Shown here: positions 34,682 to 43,071 of the stretch, one piece after another
Layout: every line of letters starts with the position of its first letter
Position numbering within the stretch: the stretch's first letter is position 1
Assembly: GCA_902765485.1 (NCBI GenBank)
Contig: CACWZZ010000004.1
Coordinates: 1-64,000 of the forward strand
Source of the DNA: an uncultured Bacteroidales bacterium
GTDB lineage: Bacteria > Bacteroidota > Bacteroidia > Bacteroidales > Paludibacteraceae
Direction of reading: 5' to 3'
Length of the DNA: 64,000 bases
Made by a program: the position numbers and the translations under genes
Notes under the pieces: generated by a model
What the model was told of the DNA's origin: nothing
The model's database searches: none
The model's input: the letters and a program-made list of their open reading frames with translations, nothing else

Positions 34682-35458
34682 ATGAAGAATGACATTTTTG
34701 ATTTGAGCGGACGGGTGGCACTGGTCACCGGCTGCTCCGGAGGATTAGGCGTGCAGATGGCTAAAGCCCTTGCAGCCAAAGGTAGCAAACTGGTTATTAT
34801 CGCACGGCGGTATGAGAAACTGGTGGAAGTGAAAAACGAGATCGAGCAAGCCTTCAGCGTAGAGGTGCTGCCGATCCAATGCGACATTACGAGCACCGAA
34901 GCGGTGGAGAAAATGGTGGACGAAGCGCTCGCCCATTTCGGCAAGATCGATATTGTGGTCAACAATGCCGGTACAGGAGCAGTGGCACCCGCAGAGGACA
35001 TCACCGATGCCCAGTTTGAAAACGAGATGCAGATTGACCTCTTCGGTTCGTTCCGCGTAGCGCGCGCAGTAGCGAAGAAGGCGATGATCCCGAATAAGTA
35101 CGGACGTATCATCAATATCGCGTCCATGTACGGTCTGGTGGGCAACAAAATCGCGCCCGCTTCGCCGTATCACGCAGCCAAAGGCGGTGTGGTCAACATG
35201 ACCCGTGCGCTGGCTGCCGAATGGGGCAAATACGGCATTACCGTCAATGCCATCTGTCCGGGCTATTTCATCACTCCGCTGACCAAAGAGACCTTGGAGA
35301 GCGACTATTTCGCCAACTATGCCAAGACCGTCATTCCTATGGAGCGCTACGGTCATGAGGGCGAACTGGACAGCGCCGTTTGTTTCCTCGCAGCGGACGC
35401 TTCGCGCTACGTCACCGGCGTGGCACTGCCCGTGGACGGAGGATATACGTGTGTGTAA
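34682..35458 (+). CDS. SDR-family oxidoreductase (gluconate 5-dehydrogenase-like)
   Basis: 258 residues. Rossmann TGCSGGLG (16-23), NNAG, catalytic S near IASMYG and YHAAK, C-terminal PVDGGYT. The overall sequence resembles gluconate 5-dehydrogenase/3-oxoacyl reductase-type SDRs. Substrate not determinable. It starts 24 nt after its promoter and is followed by the S9 peptidase gene after 30 nt. Confidence 0.85.
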   Translation: MKNDIFDLSGRVALVTGCSGGLGVQMAKALAAKGSKLVIIARRYEKLVEVKNEIEQAFSVEVLPIQCDITSTEAVEKMVDEALAHFGKIDIVVNNAGTGAVAPAEDITDAQFENEMQIDLFGSFRVARAVAKKAMIPNKYGRIINIASMYGLVGNKIAPASPYHAAKGGVVNMTRALAAEWGKYGITVNAICPGYFITPLTKETLESDYFANYAKTVIPMERYGHEGELDSAVCFLAADASRYVTGVALPVDGGYTCV

Positions 35459-35488
35459 AAAAAGAGAAAAGAATATTATACCATTATT

Positions 35489-37651
35489 ATGAAAACCTGG
35501 AAGGTATTTATTATGGCAGCCGTGACAATCCTTGGCGCGAGTTGCGCGAAAGAGAATACAGCGGAGCAGAAAGCTCCGATCACGAAACCGCAGATCACCA
35601 TTGAAGGCGGTCGTCTGACGCCCGAAGGACTGTGGGCGATGGGACGTATCGGCAGCGTCAAGAGCGACATCGAGACAGGTCTGCTGGCGTACACCGTGAG
35701 TTATTATTCCGTGGAGGAGAACCGCTCCACGACATGGATCCGCATCTGCAATCCGTTTGAGAACATGGCGGTAGTGGATGAGTTCGTCGGTTACGAACCG
35801 GCTTGGTTTGGCAACAGCGGTGCGCTCGCTTACCTCAAAGGCGGCAAACTCTTTATCCGCCGCGACAAAGAGGAAGTGGAAGTGGAAGGCGCAGAGGACA
35901 TTGAGGGTTTCTTGCTCTCCCCTATGCGCGATAAGATCATTCTGGTCAAGCAGGTCAAGACCGTTCCTTCGACCGTGGACAAATATCCGGATCTGCCGCT
36001 GGCAACGGGTCACATGCACGAGGATCTGATGTACAAACACTGGGACGAGTGGACAGAAACCGCGCCGCAGCCGTTTGTGTATGAGCTGCAGACCGAATAC
36101 TACGGCGAAGGCGAGCGGATGAAATCCGCCAAACTCGGCGAGGGTTTCAACATCCTCGAAGGCACCGCTTTCGAAAGTCCGATGAAGCCTTTCGGCGGTA
36201 TCGAGCAGTTGGCTTGGAACCCGAACAACGAAGAGATTGCATACACCTGCCGCAAGAAGACCGGACTGGATTACGCCGTTTCCACCAACAGCGACATATA
36301 CCTATTTGATTTACGTACGCGCACGCATAAGGACATCACCGAGGAGAACAAAGGCTACGACACCAACCCGTCCTATTCGCCGGACGGCAAGTGGATCGCT
36401 TGGCAATCCATGGAGCGCGACGGCTATGAGAGCGACGAGAACCGGCTGATGGTGCTCAATATGGAGACAGGCGAGAAGCGGTTCCTGAGTCGTTCCATGG
36501 ACACCAACGTCGATGAATACAAATGGCTGGACGACACTTCGCTGGTCTTCACCGCCTGCAAACAAGCGACCGTGCAACTCTACCGCGTCACCCTCGACGG
36601 CTGGACATCCAAACTGACGGACGGTCAGTGGGATCTGGGACTGGGCGATGTGACGGACTACCAAGCTTATCTGCTCGGTCACTCCATGCGTCAGGCGAAC
36701 GAGATCTACCATCTGGACATCCGTGAATGGTTCCGCAAAGACCATGAGCAGATGGCGCACACGGAGATCTATTACGACCAGCCGTTTGACACGTACAACC
36801 AGCTTCTGGAGCAGCTGACCCACGAGAACGACAATATCTACAACCAGATCGAGCGTTCGACCGTTGAGCCGCGATGGCAGAAGACCACGGACGGAAAAGA
36901 CATGCTGACGTGGATCATTTATCCGCCGCATTTCGATCCCGCGAAGAAATATCCGACGATCCTCTATTGCGAAGGCGGTCCGCAAAGTCCGGTGAGCCAG
37001 TTCTGGTCCTTCCGTTGGAACTTTATGATGATGTCCGCCGGCGACTATATCATTGTTGCGCCGAACAGACGCGGTCTGCCGGGATTCGGCTTGGCGTGGA
37101 ACGAAGAGATCTCCGGCGACTACGGAGGTCAGTGCATGAAGGATTATTTCACGGCGATTGACGAGTTCTGCAAGGAGCCGTATGTGGACAAAGACCATCT
37201 GGGCTGCGTGGGTGCTTCCTTCGGCGGTTTCAGCGTCTATTGGATTGCAGGTCACCACGACGGACGGTTCAAAGCCTTCATCGCTCACGACGGAATCTTC
37301 AATCTGGAGATGCAATACTTGGAGACCGAAGAGAAATGGTTTGCCAACTGGGATATGGGCGGTGCATACTGGGAGAAAGACAACAAGATTGCCCAGCGCA
37401 CGTTTGCCAACAGCCCGCATAAATTCGTAGATAAATGGGACACGCCGATCCTCTGTATCCATGGCGAGAAAGACTACCGCATCTTAGCGAGCCAAGCGAT
37501 GGCAGCCTTCGATGCCGCCAAGATGCGCGGCGTGCCTGCCGAACTCCTTATCTTCCCGGACGAGAACCACTGGGTATTGAAACCCCAGAACGGCATCCTC
37601 TGGCAGCGCGAGTTCCGCAACTGGCTCGACAGATGGCTGAAGGAGAATTGA
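35489..37651 (+). CDS. S9-family peptidase lipoprotein (acylaminoacyl/dipeptidyl peptidase type)
   Basis: 720 residues. Lipobox LGASC with Cys19. Residues about 40-430 form a beta-propeller with TolB-like NPSYSPDGKWIAW. The C-terminal alpha/beta-hydrolase has GASFGG (Ser about 577) and HGEKDYR with DENHW late. It likely cleaves peptides at the periplasmic or outer face. The last codons (KEN stop) come from a heptamer repeat. Terminator at 37689. Confidence 0.9.
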   Translation: MKTWKVFIMAAVTILGASCAKENTAEQKAPITKPQITIEGGRLTPEGLWAMGRIGSVKSDIETGLLAYTVSYYSVEENRSTTWIRICNPFENMAVVDEFVGYEPAWFGNSGALAYLKGGKLFIRRDKEEVEVEGAEDIEGFLLSPMRDKIILVKQVKTVPSTVDKYPDLPLATGHMHEDLMYKHWDEWTETAPQPFVYELQTEYYGEGERMKSAKLGEGFNILEGTAFESPMKPFGGIEQLAWNPNNEEIAYTCRKKTGLDYAVSTNSDIYLFDLRTRTHKDITEENKGYDTNPSYSPDGKWIAWQSMERDGYESDENRLMVLNMETGEKRFLSRSMDTNVDEYKWLDDTSLVFTACKQATVQLYRVTLDGWTSKLTDGQWDLGLGDVTDYQAYLLGHSMRQANEIYHLDIREWFRKDHEQMAHTEIYYDQPFDTYNQLLEQLTHENDNIYNQIERSTVEPRWQKTTDGKDMLTWIIYPPHFDPAKKYPTILYCEGGPQSPVSQFWSFRWNFMMMSAGDYIIVAPNRRGLPGFGLAWNEEISGDYGGQCMKDYFTAIDEFCKEPYVDKDHLGCVGASFGGFSVYWIAGHHDGRFKAFIAHDGIFNLEMQYLETEEKWFANWDMGGAYWEKDNKIAQRTFANSPHKFVDKWDTPILCIHGEKDYRILASQAMAAFDAAKMRGVPAELLIFPDENHWVLKPQNGILWQREFRNWLDRWLKEN

Positions 37652-37680
37652 GAATGGAGAATTGAGAATGGAGAATTAAT
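37643..37680. repeat. Heptamer GAGAATT/GAGAATG repeat at S9 gene stop
   Basis: Five 7-nt units spanning the stop codon of the S9 peptidase. Confidence 0.85.
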
Positions 37681-37688
37681 AGAAACAG

Positions 37689-37717
37689 ACGGGCGGCACA
37701 ATGTGTCGCCCGTTTGT
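37689..37717 (+). terminator. Terminator of SDR/S9 operon
   Basis: ACGGGCG and CGCCCGT arms flank a GCACA/TGTGT inner stem and are followed by TTTG. Confidence 0.75.
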
Positions 37718-37763
37718 TGTAAAATATTGTTTTGTTAGTTTGTTCCTTTGGTGTCAGCGGTGC

Positions 37764-38081
37764 TTAATTATGATAGAGCAAACTATGGCAGGCATCTACT
37801 ACGTACGCCACCTGTTCACCTGTCTCTGCTATCGTATATATTTTGTACGCAAAATGAAAATCCTCTGCAATAAACTCATGATACCCAGCATCAATCCATG
37901 CTTGCTTATAACGAGCCAATGGATAAATTGTAGCATATGTTTCTAACTCACGGATTGCTGCGTACAGACGCGATTTCTTTCGCTCAACGACCGCCTCATC
38001 CAAGGTCGGGTGTAGCGCCATAGAGATAGCATAAAACTCAGCTATCTGCACATGGACGCTGTTGTCAATTCTTACAATCAT
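37764..38081 (-). CDS. RelE/ParE-like toxin
   Basis: 105 residues, basic, no signal. Helices followed by a beta-rich end (FHFAYKIYTI, QVAYVVDACHSLLYHN) fit a ParE/RelE barrel. The start overlaps the stop of a 52-residue gene by 4 nt (ATGA), the typical antitoxin-first arrangement. Whether it blocks gyrase or cleaves mRNA is unknown. Confidence 0.65.
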   Translation of the reverse strand: MIVRIDNSVHVQIAEFYAISMALHPTLDEAVVERKKSRLYAAIRELETYATIYPLARYKQAWIDAGYHEFIAEDFHFAYKIYTIAETGEQVAYVVDACHSLLYHN

Positions 38082-38236
38082 GCCTTCTTATGGTAAAAGT
38101 CATGTATTAGTTCTCCTATCCTTTTTTCGGACTCGTCCACCGACATACTATTCTTCTCCAACTCCGAAAGAGTGATCATAGTAGGATAGCCCATTTGAGG
38201 CACGAAATTTTCATTAGCAGCAGTAGGTGTATTCAT
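38078..38236 (-). CDS. Small antitoxin of RelE/ParE-like pair
   Basis: 52 residues (starting MNTPTAANENF, ending DFYHKKA). The middle TMITLSELEKNSMSVDESEKR suggests a helical antitoxin. ATGA overlap with the toxin gene and a promoter 20 nt upstream (38256-38287). It is too short for family assignment. Confidence 0.65.
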   Translation of the reverse strand: MNTPTAANENFVPQMGYPTMITLSELEKNSMSVDESEKRIGELIHDFYHKKA

Positions 38237-38255
38237 AATTTTTCAATTTTGCTCG

Positions 38256-38287
38256 CAAAATTACATAAAATAATTGATATACGCAAA
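38256..38287 (-). promoter_or_regulatory. Promoter of TA pair
   Basis: Minus strand TTTG, 20 nt, TAATTTTG. Confidence 0.75.
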
Positions 38288-38312
38288 TAAATAGGAAGAA
38301 AAAGTCGTATAA

Positions 38313-38344
38313 CTTGCATAATTCAAAAAAAAGCAGTAACTTTG
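38313..38344 (+). promoter_or_regulatory. Promoter of acyl-ACP thioesterase
   Basis: CTTG, 20 nt, TAACTTTG. Divergent from 38256-38287. Confidence 0.75.
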
Positions 38345-38383
38345 CAGTCGTTTTGCAAACGAGAGCAAAGGAGTTATAACAAG

Positions 38384-39127
38384 ATGAAATATAATCACGA
38401 ATACGAGATTAAGTACCAGGAGGTGGACGGGGAGAAGAAGTTGCGGCTGTTCAACCTGGAGAACTACCTGCTGGAAGTGGCAGGGACAGTAGCGGACGAT
38501 TTGGGATTCGGCATTGCGGCGTTGCACCCGCGGGGGCTGACATGGATTCTGACGAGGCTCTCCGTGGAGATGTATGAGCTGCCGACGCATTGCCAGAGAG
38601 TGCGGTTCGAGACATGGATCGAGAGCAACGCACACATGCTGAGCACACGTGATTTTAGGATATATGCAAAGCCGTCAGAAATCAGCCATCAGCCGTCAGA
38701 CGAGTGGATACTCATCGGGCAATGCAAGAGTGTCTGGGCTGTGCTGGACTTGGAGAAACGAGAGATCGTGAACCTCTTCGACGATCCGATGTTCGCGGAT
38801 TGCGTGGACGGCGAAGTGATTGAGATGCCGCGCGTGCGCATGACCACGATCCCTGAGCCCACCGGCTGCGAGACGCACAAAGTGGTCTATTCGGACATCG
38901 ACTACAACGGGCATTGCAACTCCTGCCGATACCTGCAAGCCATGACCGACGCGTACCTGCCAAACTACTACGGCAAGACCGTGCGGCTGGACATCAATTA
39001 TTCCAAAGAAGCCATGCTCGGCGAGAAGCTGCAGACATGCTACCTTCTGACGCCGGACGGCGTACAATACCAGCAGAAGAACGAAGCAGGAGAGACCTCT
39101 TGCTCCGCCAAAATAACAATACAATAA
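38384..39127 (+). CDS. Acyl-ACP thioesterase
   Basis: 247 residues with two hotdog domains. It opens MKYNHEYEIKYQEVD; the second domain has DIDYNGHCNSCRYLQ, in which N-x-H matches the catalytic arrangement of plant FatA/B and bacterial homologues. It releases fatty acids from ACP. The frame extends upstream to 38342, but that lies at the predicted transcription start, so 38384 is preferred. An in-frame insert KPSEISHQPSD is encoded by the RTCAGCC heptamer. Confidence 0.88.
   Translation: MKYNHEYEIKYQEVDGEKKLRLFNLENYLLEVAGTVADDLGFGIAALHPRGLTWILTRLSVEMYELPTHCQRVRFETWIESNAHMLSTRDFRIYAKPSEISHQPSDEWILIGQCKSVWAVLDLEKREIVNLFDDPMFADCVDGEVIEMPRVRMTTIPEPTGCETHKVVYSDIDYNGHCNSCRYLQAMTDAYLPNYYGKTVRLDINYSKEAMLGEKLQTCYLLTPDGVQYQQKNEAGETSCSAKITIQ
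38671..38699. repeat. RTCAGCC heptamer in thioesterase gene
   Basis: Encodes KPSEISHQPS in the shared reading phase. Confidence 0.85.
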
Positions 39128-39157
39128 CCCCACCCGACCTCCCCTCAAGGGAGGAGA
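39126..39157. repeat. CCCCTCAAGGGAGG-type repeat, intergenic
   Basis: Third copy of the TPSLEGREG-encoding family, here starting at the thioesterase stop codon. Confidence 0.75.
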
Positions 39158-39172
39158 AAAAGATTCAAGATT

Positions 39173-39670
39173 ATGGATTCTTCAGAAAGTAACAATACCC
39201 TATTAAAGCGCCCGACGGAGCTGGAATGTGACGTCGTGCGGTTTCAGAACCAGAAGGATAAATGGATCGCTTTTGTCGGTCTGAAAGACGGTCGTCCGTA
39301 TGAGATCTTCACCGGCTTGGCGGACGATGAGATGGGTATTGCGTTACCCAAATCGGTCACCAAAGGCAAGATCATCAAAGTGGTCAAAGAGGATGGTTCG
39401 AAGCGCTATGACTTCCAGTTTGTCAACACCCGCGGGTTCAAGACGACCGTGGAGGGATTGAGTTATAAGTTCGACCGCGAGTTCTGGAACTATGCAAAAC
39501 TCATCTCCGGCGTGCTGCGGTATGGCATGCCGATCGACCAAGTGGTCCACATGATCAGCGGTCTGCAGATGGACCAAGACTCGATCAATAACTGGACGAC
39601 CGGCGTGGCGCGTGTGCTGAAGCGCTATATTCCCGGAGCGGAAGCGGAGGGGGAGGAAATTGAGAATTGA
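39173..39670 (+). CDS. Stand-alone NrdJ C-terminal-region homologue
   Basis: 165 residues. The sequence from KRPTELECDVVRFQNQKDK through YEIFTGLADD, ITKG-like VTKGKIIKVV, WNYAKLISGVLRYGMP and DSINNWTTGVARVLKRYIP matches, in order, the region near the C-terminus of adenosylcobalamin-dependent ribonucleotide reductase (NrdJ), just before its zinc-binding cysteines. Here it is a separate gene without catalytic domain or cysteines. It may assist a split reductase or be a regulator. Terminator follows. Confidence 0.72.
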   Translation: MDSSESNNTLLKRPTELECDVVRFQNQKDKWIAFVGLKDGRPYEIFTGLADDEMGIALPKSVTKGKIIKVVKEDGSKRYDFQFVNTRGFKTTVEGLSYKFDREFWNYAKLISGVLRYGMPIDQVVHMISGLQMDQDSINNWTTGVARVLKRYIPGAEAEGEEIEN

Positions 39671-39674
39671 GAGA

Positions 39675-39708
39675 CGAAAAAAGCCCGCGGTTGCGGGCTT
39701 TTTCTTTT
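39675..39708. terminator. Bidirectional terminator between NrdJ-like and RNase G genes
   Basis: AAGCCCGC/GCGGGCTT with A-tract before and T-tract after; serves converging genes. Confidence 0.9.
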
Positions 39709-41284
39709 ACTTCTCTGCTTTGGCTGGAGCAGGTTCTTCTGTGTGCTTGAGACGGTTTCCTTTGGCATCAAAGAATCGCATCTCGAGCATTCCGAGCGCT
39801 TGATTTTCCATGATCTTCACGCCGTACTGGAGTTGCCACTGCATGCGCAGGGAGGCGAACCAACCTTTGTTCACATAGGCATAGACGTACGGGTGTAGAT
39901 GCAGTTTCAAACCCCTTCCATAGTGGGAAGACATGTGTGCACATGCTTCCGCTATCTGGTCGGTAAAGAGAATGGAAGACTGGATTTTTCCTTTGCCGCC
40001 ACACGTGGGGCACACTTCCGTCACGTCCACTTCTACCGCCGGACGAACGCGCTGGCGAGTGATCTGCATCAGACCGAACTTGCTGAGCGGCAGCACGTTA
40101 TGCTTCGCCCGGTCGCGTTCCATCAGCTTGCGCACATATTCATACAACTGCTGCTGGTGTCCCTTGTCATCCATGTCGATGAAATCGACGATGATGATAC
40201 CTCCGATGTCTCGCAGACGAAGTTGGTGCACCAACTCATCCGCCGCCAACATATTGAATTGGAACGCATTCTGCTCCTGGTCCTCGAATAGTTTCTTGCT
40301 GCCCGAATTGACATCAATGGAGAATAGTGCTTCGGTTTTGTCGATGATGAGGTAGCCCCCATGCTTAAAACCGACCGTTCTTCCGAGCCCCACCTTCATC
40401 TGGCGGGTAATGTCGAAATGATCAAAGATAGGTTTGTCGCCTTTGTAGAACTTAACGATTTTCTTGCTCTCCGGTGCGATGAGCGCCAAGTAATCGCAGA
40501 CCTCTTGATAAATCTCCTCATCATTGATTTGAATGGAGGTGAAATCGGGGCTGAGCACATCCCGGATAATACCGAGTGTTCGTCCCATTTCTTCGCTCAC
40601 GAGACTCACCGGTTCTTTCTGCTGGAGCGTCTTGACCGTTTGAGTCCAGCGCTCCATGAGGAGCCGTAGTTCGCTGTCCAGTTCGGCGGCACGTTTATCT
40701 TCTGCTACAGTACGAATAATGATGCCGAAACCCGCAGGTTTGATCGATAGCATCAGTTGTTTCAGACGTTGGCGTTCTGCCTCGCGTTTAATTTTCTGGC
40801 TCACCATGACGCCGTCGGCAAAGGGAATGAGGACGATGTTTCTTCCGGCGATAGAGATCTCTGCGGTCAGACGCGGTCCTTTGGTGTTGATCGGTTCTTT
40901 GGAAACCTGAACCAGAATAGGATCGCCCACCTTGAGCACGTCGGCTATCTGTCCCTCTTTGCCCACTTCGGGTTGACGCGGTGTTTTGGTGACTACCGGC
41001 ACACGGCGGCGGTCCGAAACGGCTTTGGTGACAAATGTCTGCAGCGTACGAAACTGTGAACCTAAATCCAAATAGTGCAGAAAAGCTTCTTTCTCATGAC
41101 CCACATCCACAAAAACCGCATTCAGCGCCGGCATGACTTTTTTCACTCGACCGTAATAGATGTTTCCCACTGCGAAATTGTCTTGATTCCGTTTTTCGCG
41201 GGAGACCTCTTGCAGTCGGTCGTCCTCTGTCAGCGCGATAGCGATCTCTTGCGGCTGTACGTCCACAATTAATTCGCTTTTCAT
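39707..41284 (-). CDS. rng: Ribonuclease E/G family protein
   Basis: 525 residues. S1 domain (NIYYGRVKKVMPALNAVFVDVG, about 41-120), catalytic metal ligands in SIDVNSGS and IIVDFIDMDD, and the zinc-link CPTCGGKG. This is the RNase G-size form without the RNase E scaffold tail. Processes rRNA and mRNA. It follows HU and a 29-residue basic protein, after a structured intergenic region. Confidence 0.93.
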   Translation of the reverse strand: MKSELIVDVQPQEIAIALTEDDRLQEVSREKRNQDNFAVGNIYYGRVKKVMPALNAVFVDVGHEKEAFLHYLDLGSQFRTLQTFVTKAVSDRRRVPVVTKTPRQPEVGKEGQIADVLKVGDPILVQVSKEPINTKGPRLTAEISIAGRNIVLIPFADGVMVSQKIKREAERQRLKQLMLSIKPAGFGIIIRTVAEDKRAAELDSELRLLMERWTQTVKTLQQKEPVSLVSEEMGRTLGIIRDVLSPDFTSIQINDEEIYQEVCDYLALIAPESKKIVKFYKGDKPIFDHFDITRQMKVGLGRTVGFKHGGYLIIDKTEALFSIDVNSGSKKLFEDQEQNAFQFNMLAADELVHQLRLRDIGGIIIVDFIDMDDKGHQQQLYEYVRKLMERDRAKHNVLPLSKFGLMQITRQRVRPAVEVDVTEVCPTCGGKGKIQSSILFTDQIAEACAHMSSHYGRGLKLHLHPYVYAYVNKGWFASLRMQWQLQYGVKIMENQALGMLEMRFFDAKGNRLKHTEEPAPAKAEK

Positions 41285-41303
41285 ACTAAATTAGGGTGTT
41301 TAA

Positions 41304-41363
41304 ATAAAATAAAAGCCTTGTGGCAAACCGACCCACACCAGGGTCCGTTTAGCGCCACAAAGC
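41304..41363 (-). promoter_or_regulatory. Structured leader/attenuator between small basic gene and rng
   Basis: On the minus strand AGCTTTGTGGC pairs with GCCACAAGGCT, enclosing an inner GACCC/GGGTC hairpin, and is followed by TTTTATTTTA. It may be a partial terminator or an RNase G processing site controlling rng; the function is inference. Confidence 0.5.
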
Positions 41364-41380
41364 TGAATGACGATCGTCAA

Positions 41381-41470
41381 TTACTTATGCTTATGACGAT
41401 TCTTACGCAGACGTTTTTTACGTTTGTGCGTGGACATCTTGTGTCTCTTATGCTTCTTTCCGTTAGGCAT
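41381..41470 (-). CDS. 29-residue basic COX24/bS22-like ribosomal protein
   Basis: Starts MPNGKKHKRHKMSTHK and ends in KRLRKNRHKHK. The RKKRLRKNRHK core matches the AURKAIP1/COX24 (mS38, bS22) type of very small basic ribosomal proteins. It lies 32 nt after HU and before rng. Similar tiny frames are conserved before rng in Bacteroidetes by my recollection. Too short for statistical certainty, but the sequence is not random. Confidence 0.7.
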   Translation of the reverse strand: MPNGKKHKRHKMSTHKRKKRLRKNRHKHK

Positions 41471-41502
41471 AATTGTTTGATTTAAATATTGTTATACGAA
41501 TG

Positions 41503-41793
41503 TTATTTTTTAATCTTCACGTCGCGTACCTGATCCTTGAACTCATTCGCGGGTTTAAAATACGGAATCGAGTGCTCCGGTACTTCTACTGTGGATTTTG
41601 CACGGATGTTACGTGCTACTTTGGCTTTGCGGGTCTTCAGGGTAAAACTACCAAAACCGCGCAGGTAAACAGGCTCACCCTTGATCATCGAGCCTTTCAG
41701 ATTGTCAATAACACCCTCTACGATCAAACCGATTGTACGTTTGTCATAACCGGTGCTAATGGCGATTTCGTTGATTAATTCTGCTTTTGTCAT
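41503..41793 (-). CDS. HU/IHF family DNA-binding protein
   Basis: 96 residues from MTKAELINEIA, with GFGSFTLKTRKAKVARN and VPEHSIPYFKPANEF typical of HU/IHF beta-arms. A longer frame to 41880 would cross the promoter at 41850-41881 and is rejected. Confidence 0.93.
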   Translation of the reverse strand: MTKAELINEIAISTGYDKRTIGLIVEGVIDNLKGSMIKGEPVYLRGFGSFTLKTRKAKVARNIRAKSTVEVPEHSIPYFKPANEFKDQVRDVKIKK

Positions 41794-41849
41794 ATTATGT
41801 TCGTTATATTTTTCCTGTCTTGCGGATCCAAAAAATCCGAAAAAGCGTG

Positions 41850-41881
41850 CAAAGGTACACATTTTTTTGGACATGTGCAAA
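41850..41881 (-). promoter_or_regulatory. Promoter of HU/COX24-like/rng unit
   Basis: Minus strand TTTG, 20 nt, TACCTTTG. Overlaps the divergent mutY promoter. Confidence 0.8.
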
Positions 41882-41897
41882 TTTTTTTGTATTTTTG
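41866..41897 (+). promoter_or_regulatory. Promoter of mutY
   Basis: TTTG, 20 nt, TATTTTTG. Confidence 0.7.
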
Positions 41898-41949
41898 TGC
41901 CGATTTTTTCAAATTGTAAATGCTAAATGACCAAATTGTAACTAAATTT

Positions 41950-43071
41950 ATGTCTAAACAGCTCATATATAGCCATTTATACGCCTGGTATGAAGTGAAC
42001 CGCCGGAACCTGCCGTGGAGGGAAACGGAGGACCCTTACGCGATCTGGTTGAGCGAAATTATTCTCCAGCAGACGCGGGTTGCGCAGGGGCTCGATTACT
42101 ACCGCCGTTTTCTGGCGCGTTGGCGTACCGTGGAGGACCTGGCGGCAGCCGATGAAGCGGAGGTCTTGCGCGAATGGCAAGGCTTGGGTTACTACAGCCG
42201 GGCGCGAAACCTGCACAAAGCGGCGCAACAGATTGTTGAAAAGGCTTCGCCTGCAACGGGCGATAGCAGTCTTTTCCCGCGGACGTTTGAGGAAATCCGA
42301 TCCTTGCCGGGCATAGGCGACTACACGGCAGGAGCGATTGCTTCGTTCGCGTACAACCTGCCCTATCCCGCCATGGACGGCAATGTATATCGCGTCGTGG
42401 CGCGGCTGCTGGACATAGACGAACCCTTCGACACTTCGGCGGGTAAGAAATTGTTCCACAAAGAGATAGAGAAACTGCTGGACCGCGAGAACCCGCGGCT
42501 CTTCAATTCAGCAATCATGGAGTTTGGTGCGCTCTACTGCACGCCCGTTTTAGGCGACGCATGCGCAACCTGTCCTCTGTCCGAATTCTGCCTGGGTTAT
42601 GCGCATGGGACCGCAGACTTACTGCCCGTCCGCAAACCGCGACCCAAAGTGCGCGACCGATGGTTCGATTACCATATCTATTTGAAGCCGTCAGCCGTCA
42701 GCTTTCAGCCGTCAGAGGTTTATACCCTTATCCACCGTCGCGAGAATCCGAAAGACATCTGGTACCACCTCTATGAGTTTCCCTGCGAGGAACATGTTGG
42801 AGGACAGAATACAGAGGACAGAATACAGACTGATTCGGTCTATACTCTGTCAGCGAAGCGGTCTGTACTCTGTCAGCCGCAGGCGGTCTATGAATGTACC
42901 CACACCCTCTCCCACCAGCGTCTTCACGCGCGTTTTATTATTCATAAGGTGAATGAGTTACCGCAGATAGAAGGCACGATAGCTATTCCTCTTTCGGCTT
43001 TGGATGAATATGCTTTTTCTCGATTAACGCTCCGAGCGCTTGATATACTGCTACCTTCTCTTCTGCGCTAA
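41950..43071 (+). CDS. mutY: A/G-specific adenine glycosylase
   Basis: 373 residues. Removes A mispaired with 8-oxoG. EIILQQTRV (catalytic Glu), helix-hairpin-helix LPGIGDYTAGAIASF, catalytic Asp in AMDGNVYRVV, and an Fe-S cysteine set with C-x7-C-x2-C-x5-C spacing. The C-terminal NUDIX-like domain carries two in-frame repeat insertions: KPSAVSFQPSE (heptamer) and about 30 residues around NTEDRIQTDS. The last 89 nt overlap the convergent gene at 42983. An ATG at 41920 is an alternative start. Confidence 0.92.
   Translation: MSKQLIYSHLYAWYEVNRRNLPWRETEDPYAIWLSEIILQQTRVAQGLDYYRRFLARWRTVEDLAAADEAEVLREWQGLGYYSRARNLHKAAQQIVEKASPATGDSSLFPRTFEEIRSLPGIGDYTAGAIASFAYNLPYPAMDGNVYRVVARLLDIDEPFDTSAGKKLFHKEIEKLLDRENPRLFNSAIMEFGALYCTPVLGDACATCPLSEFCLGYAHGTADLLPVRKPRPKVRDRWFDYHIYLKPSAVSFQPSEVYTLIHRRENPKDIWYHLYEFPCEEHVGGQNTEDRIQTDSVYTLSAKRSVLCQPQAVYECTHTLSHQRLHARFIIHKVNELPQIEGTIAIPLSALDEYAFSRLTLRALDILLPSLLR
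42688..42717. repeat. RTCAGCC heptamer in mutY
   Basis: Encodes KPSAVSFQPSE in the shared phase. Confidence 0.85.
42804..42892. repeat. GGACAGA-ATACAGA and CGGTCT..ACTCTGTCAG repeats in mutY
   Basis: A 14-nt (2x7) unit twice, then two roughly 24-nt units, all in frame. Confidence 0.75.

Noticed and set aside
34745-36040. A 431-codon minus-strand frame over the SDR and S9 genes
   Set aside because: Antisense shadow of strong genes; the translated product has no recognisable family.
36311-37462. A 383-codon minus-strand frame inside the S9 peptidase
   Set aside because: Antisense shadow of the S9 gene.
34682-37651. SDR considered as a fatty-acid synthesis FabG
   Set aside because: Sequence is closer to gluconate dehydrogenase-type SDRs and there is no fab gene cluster around it.
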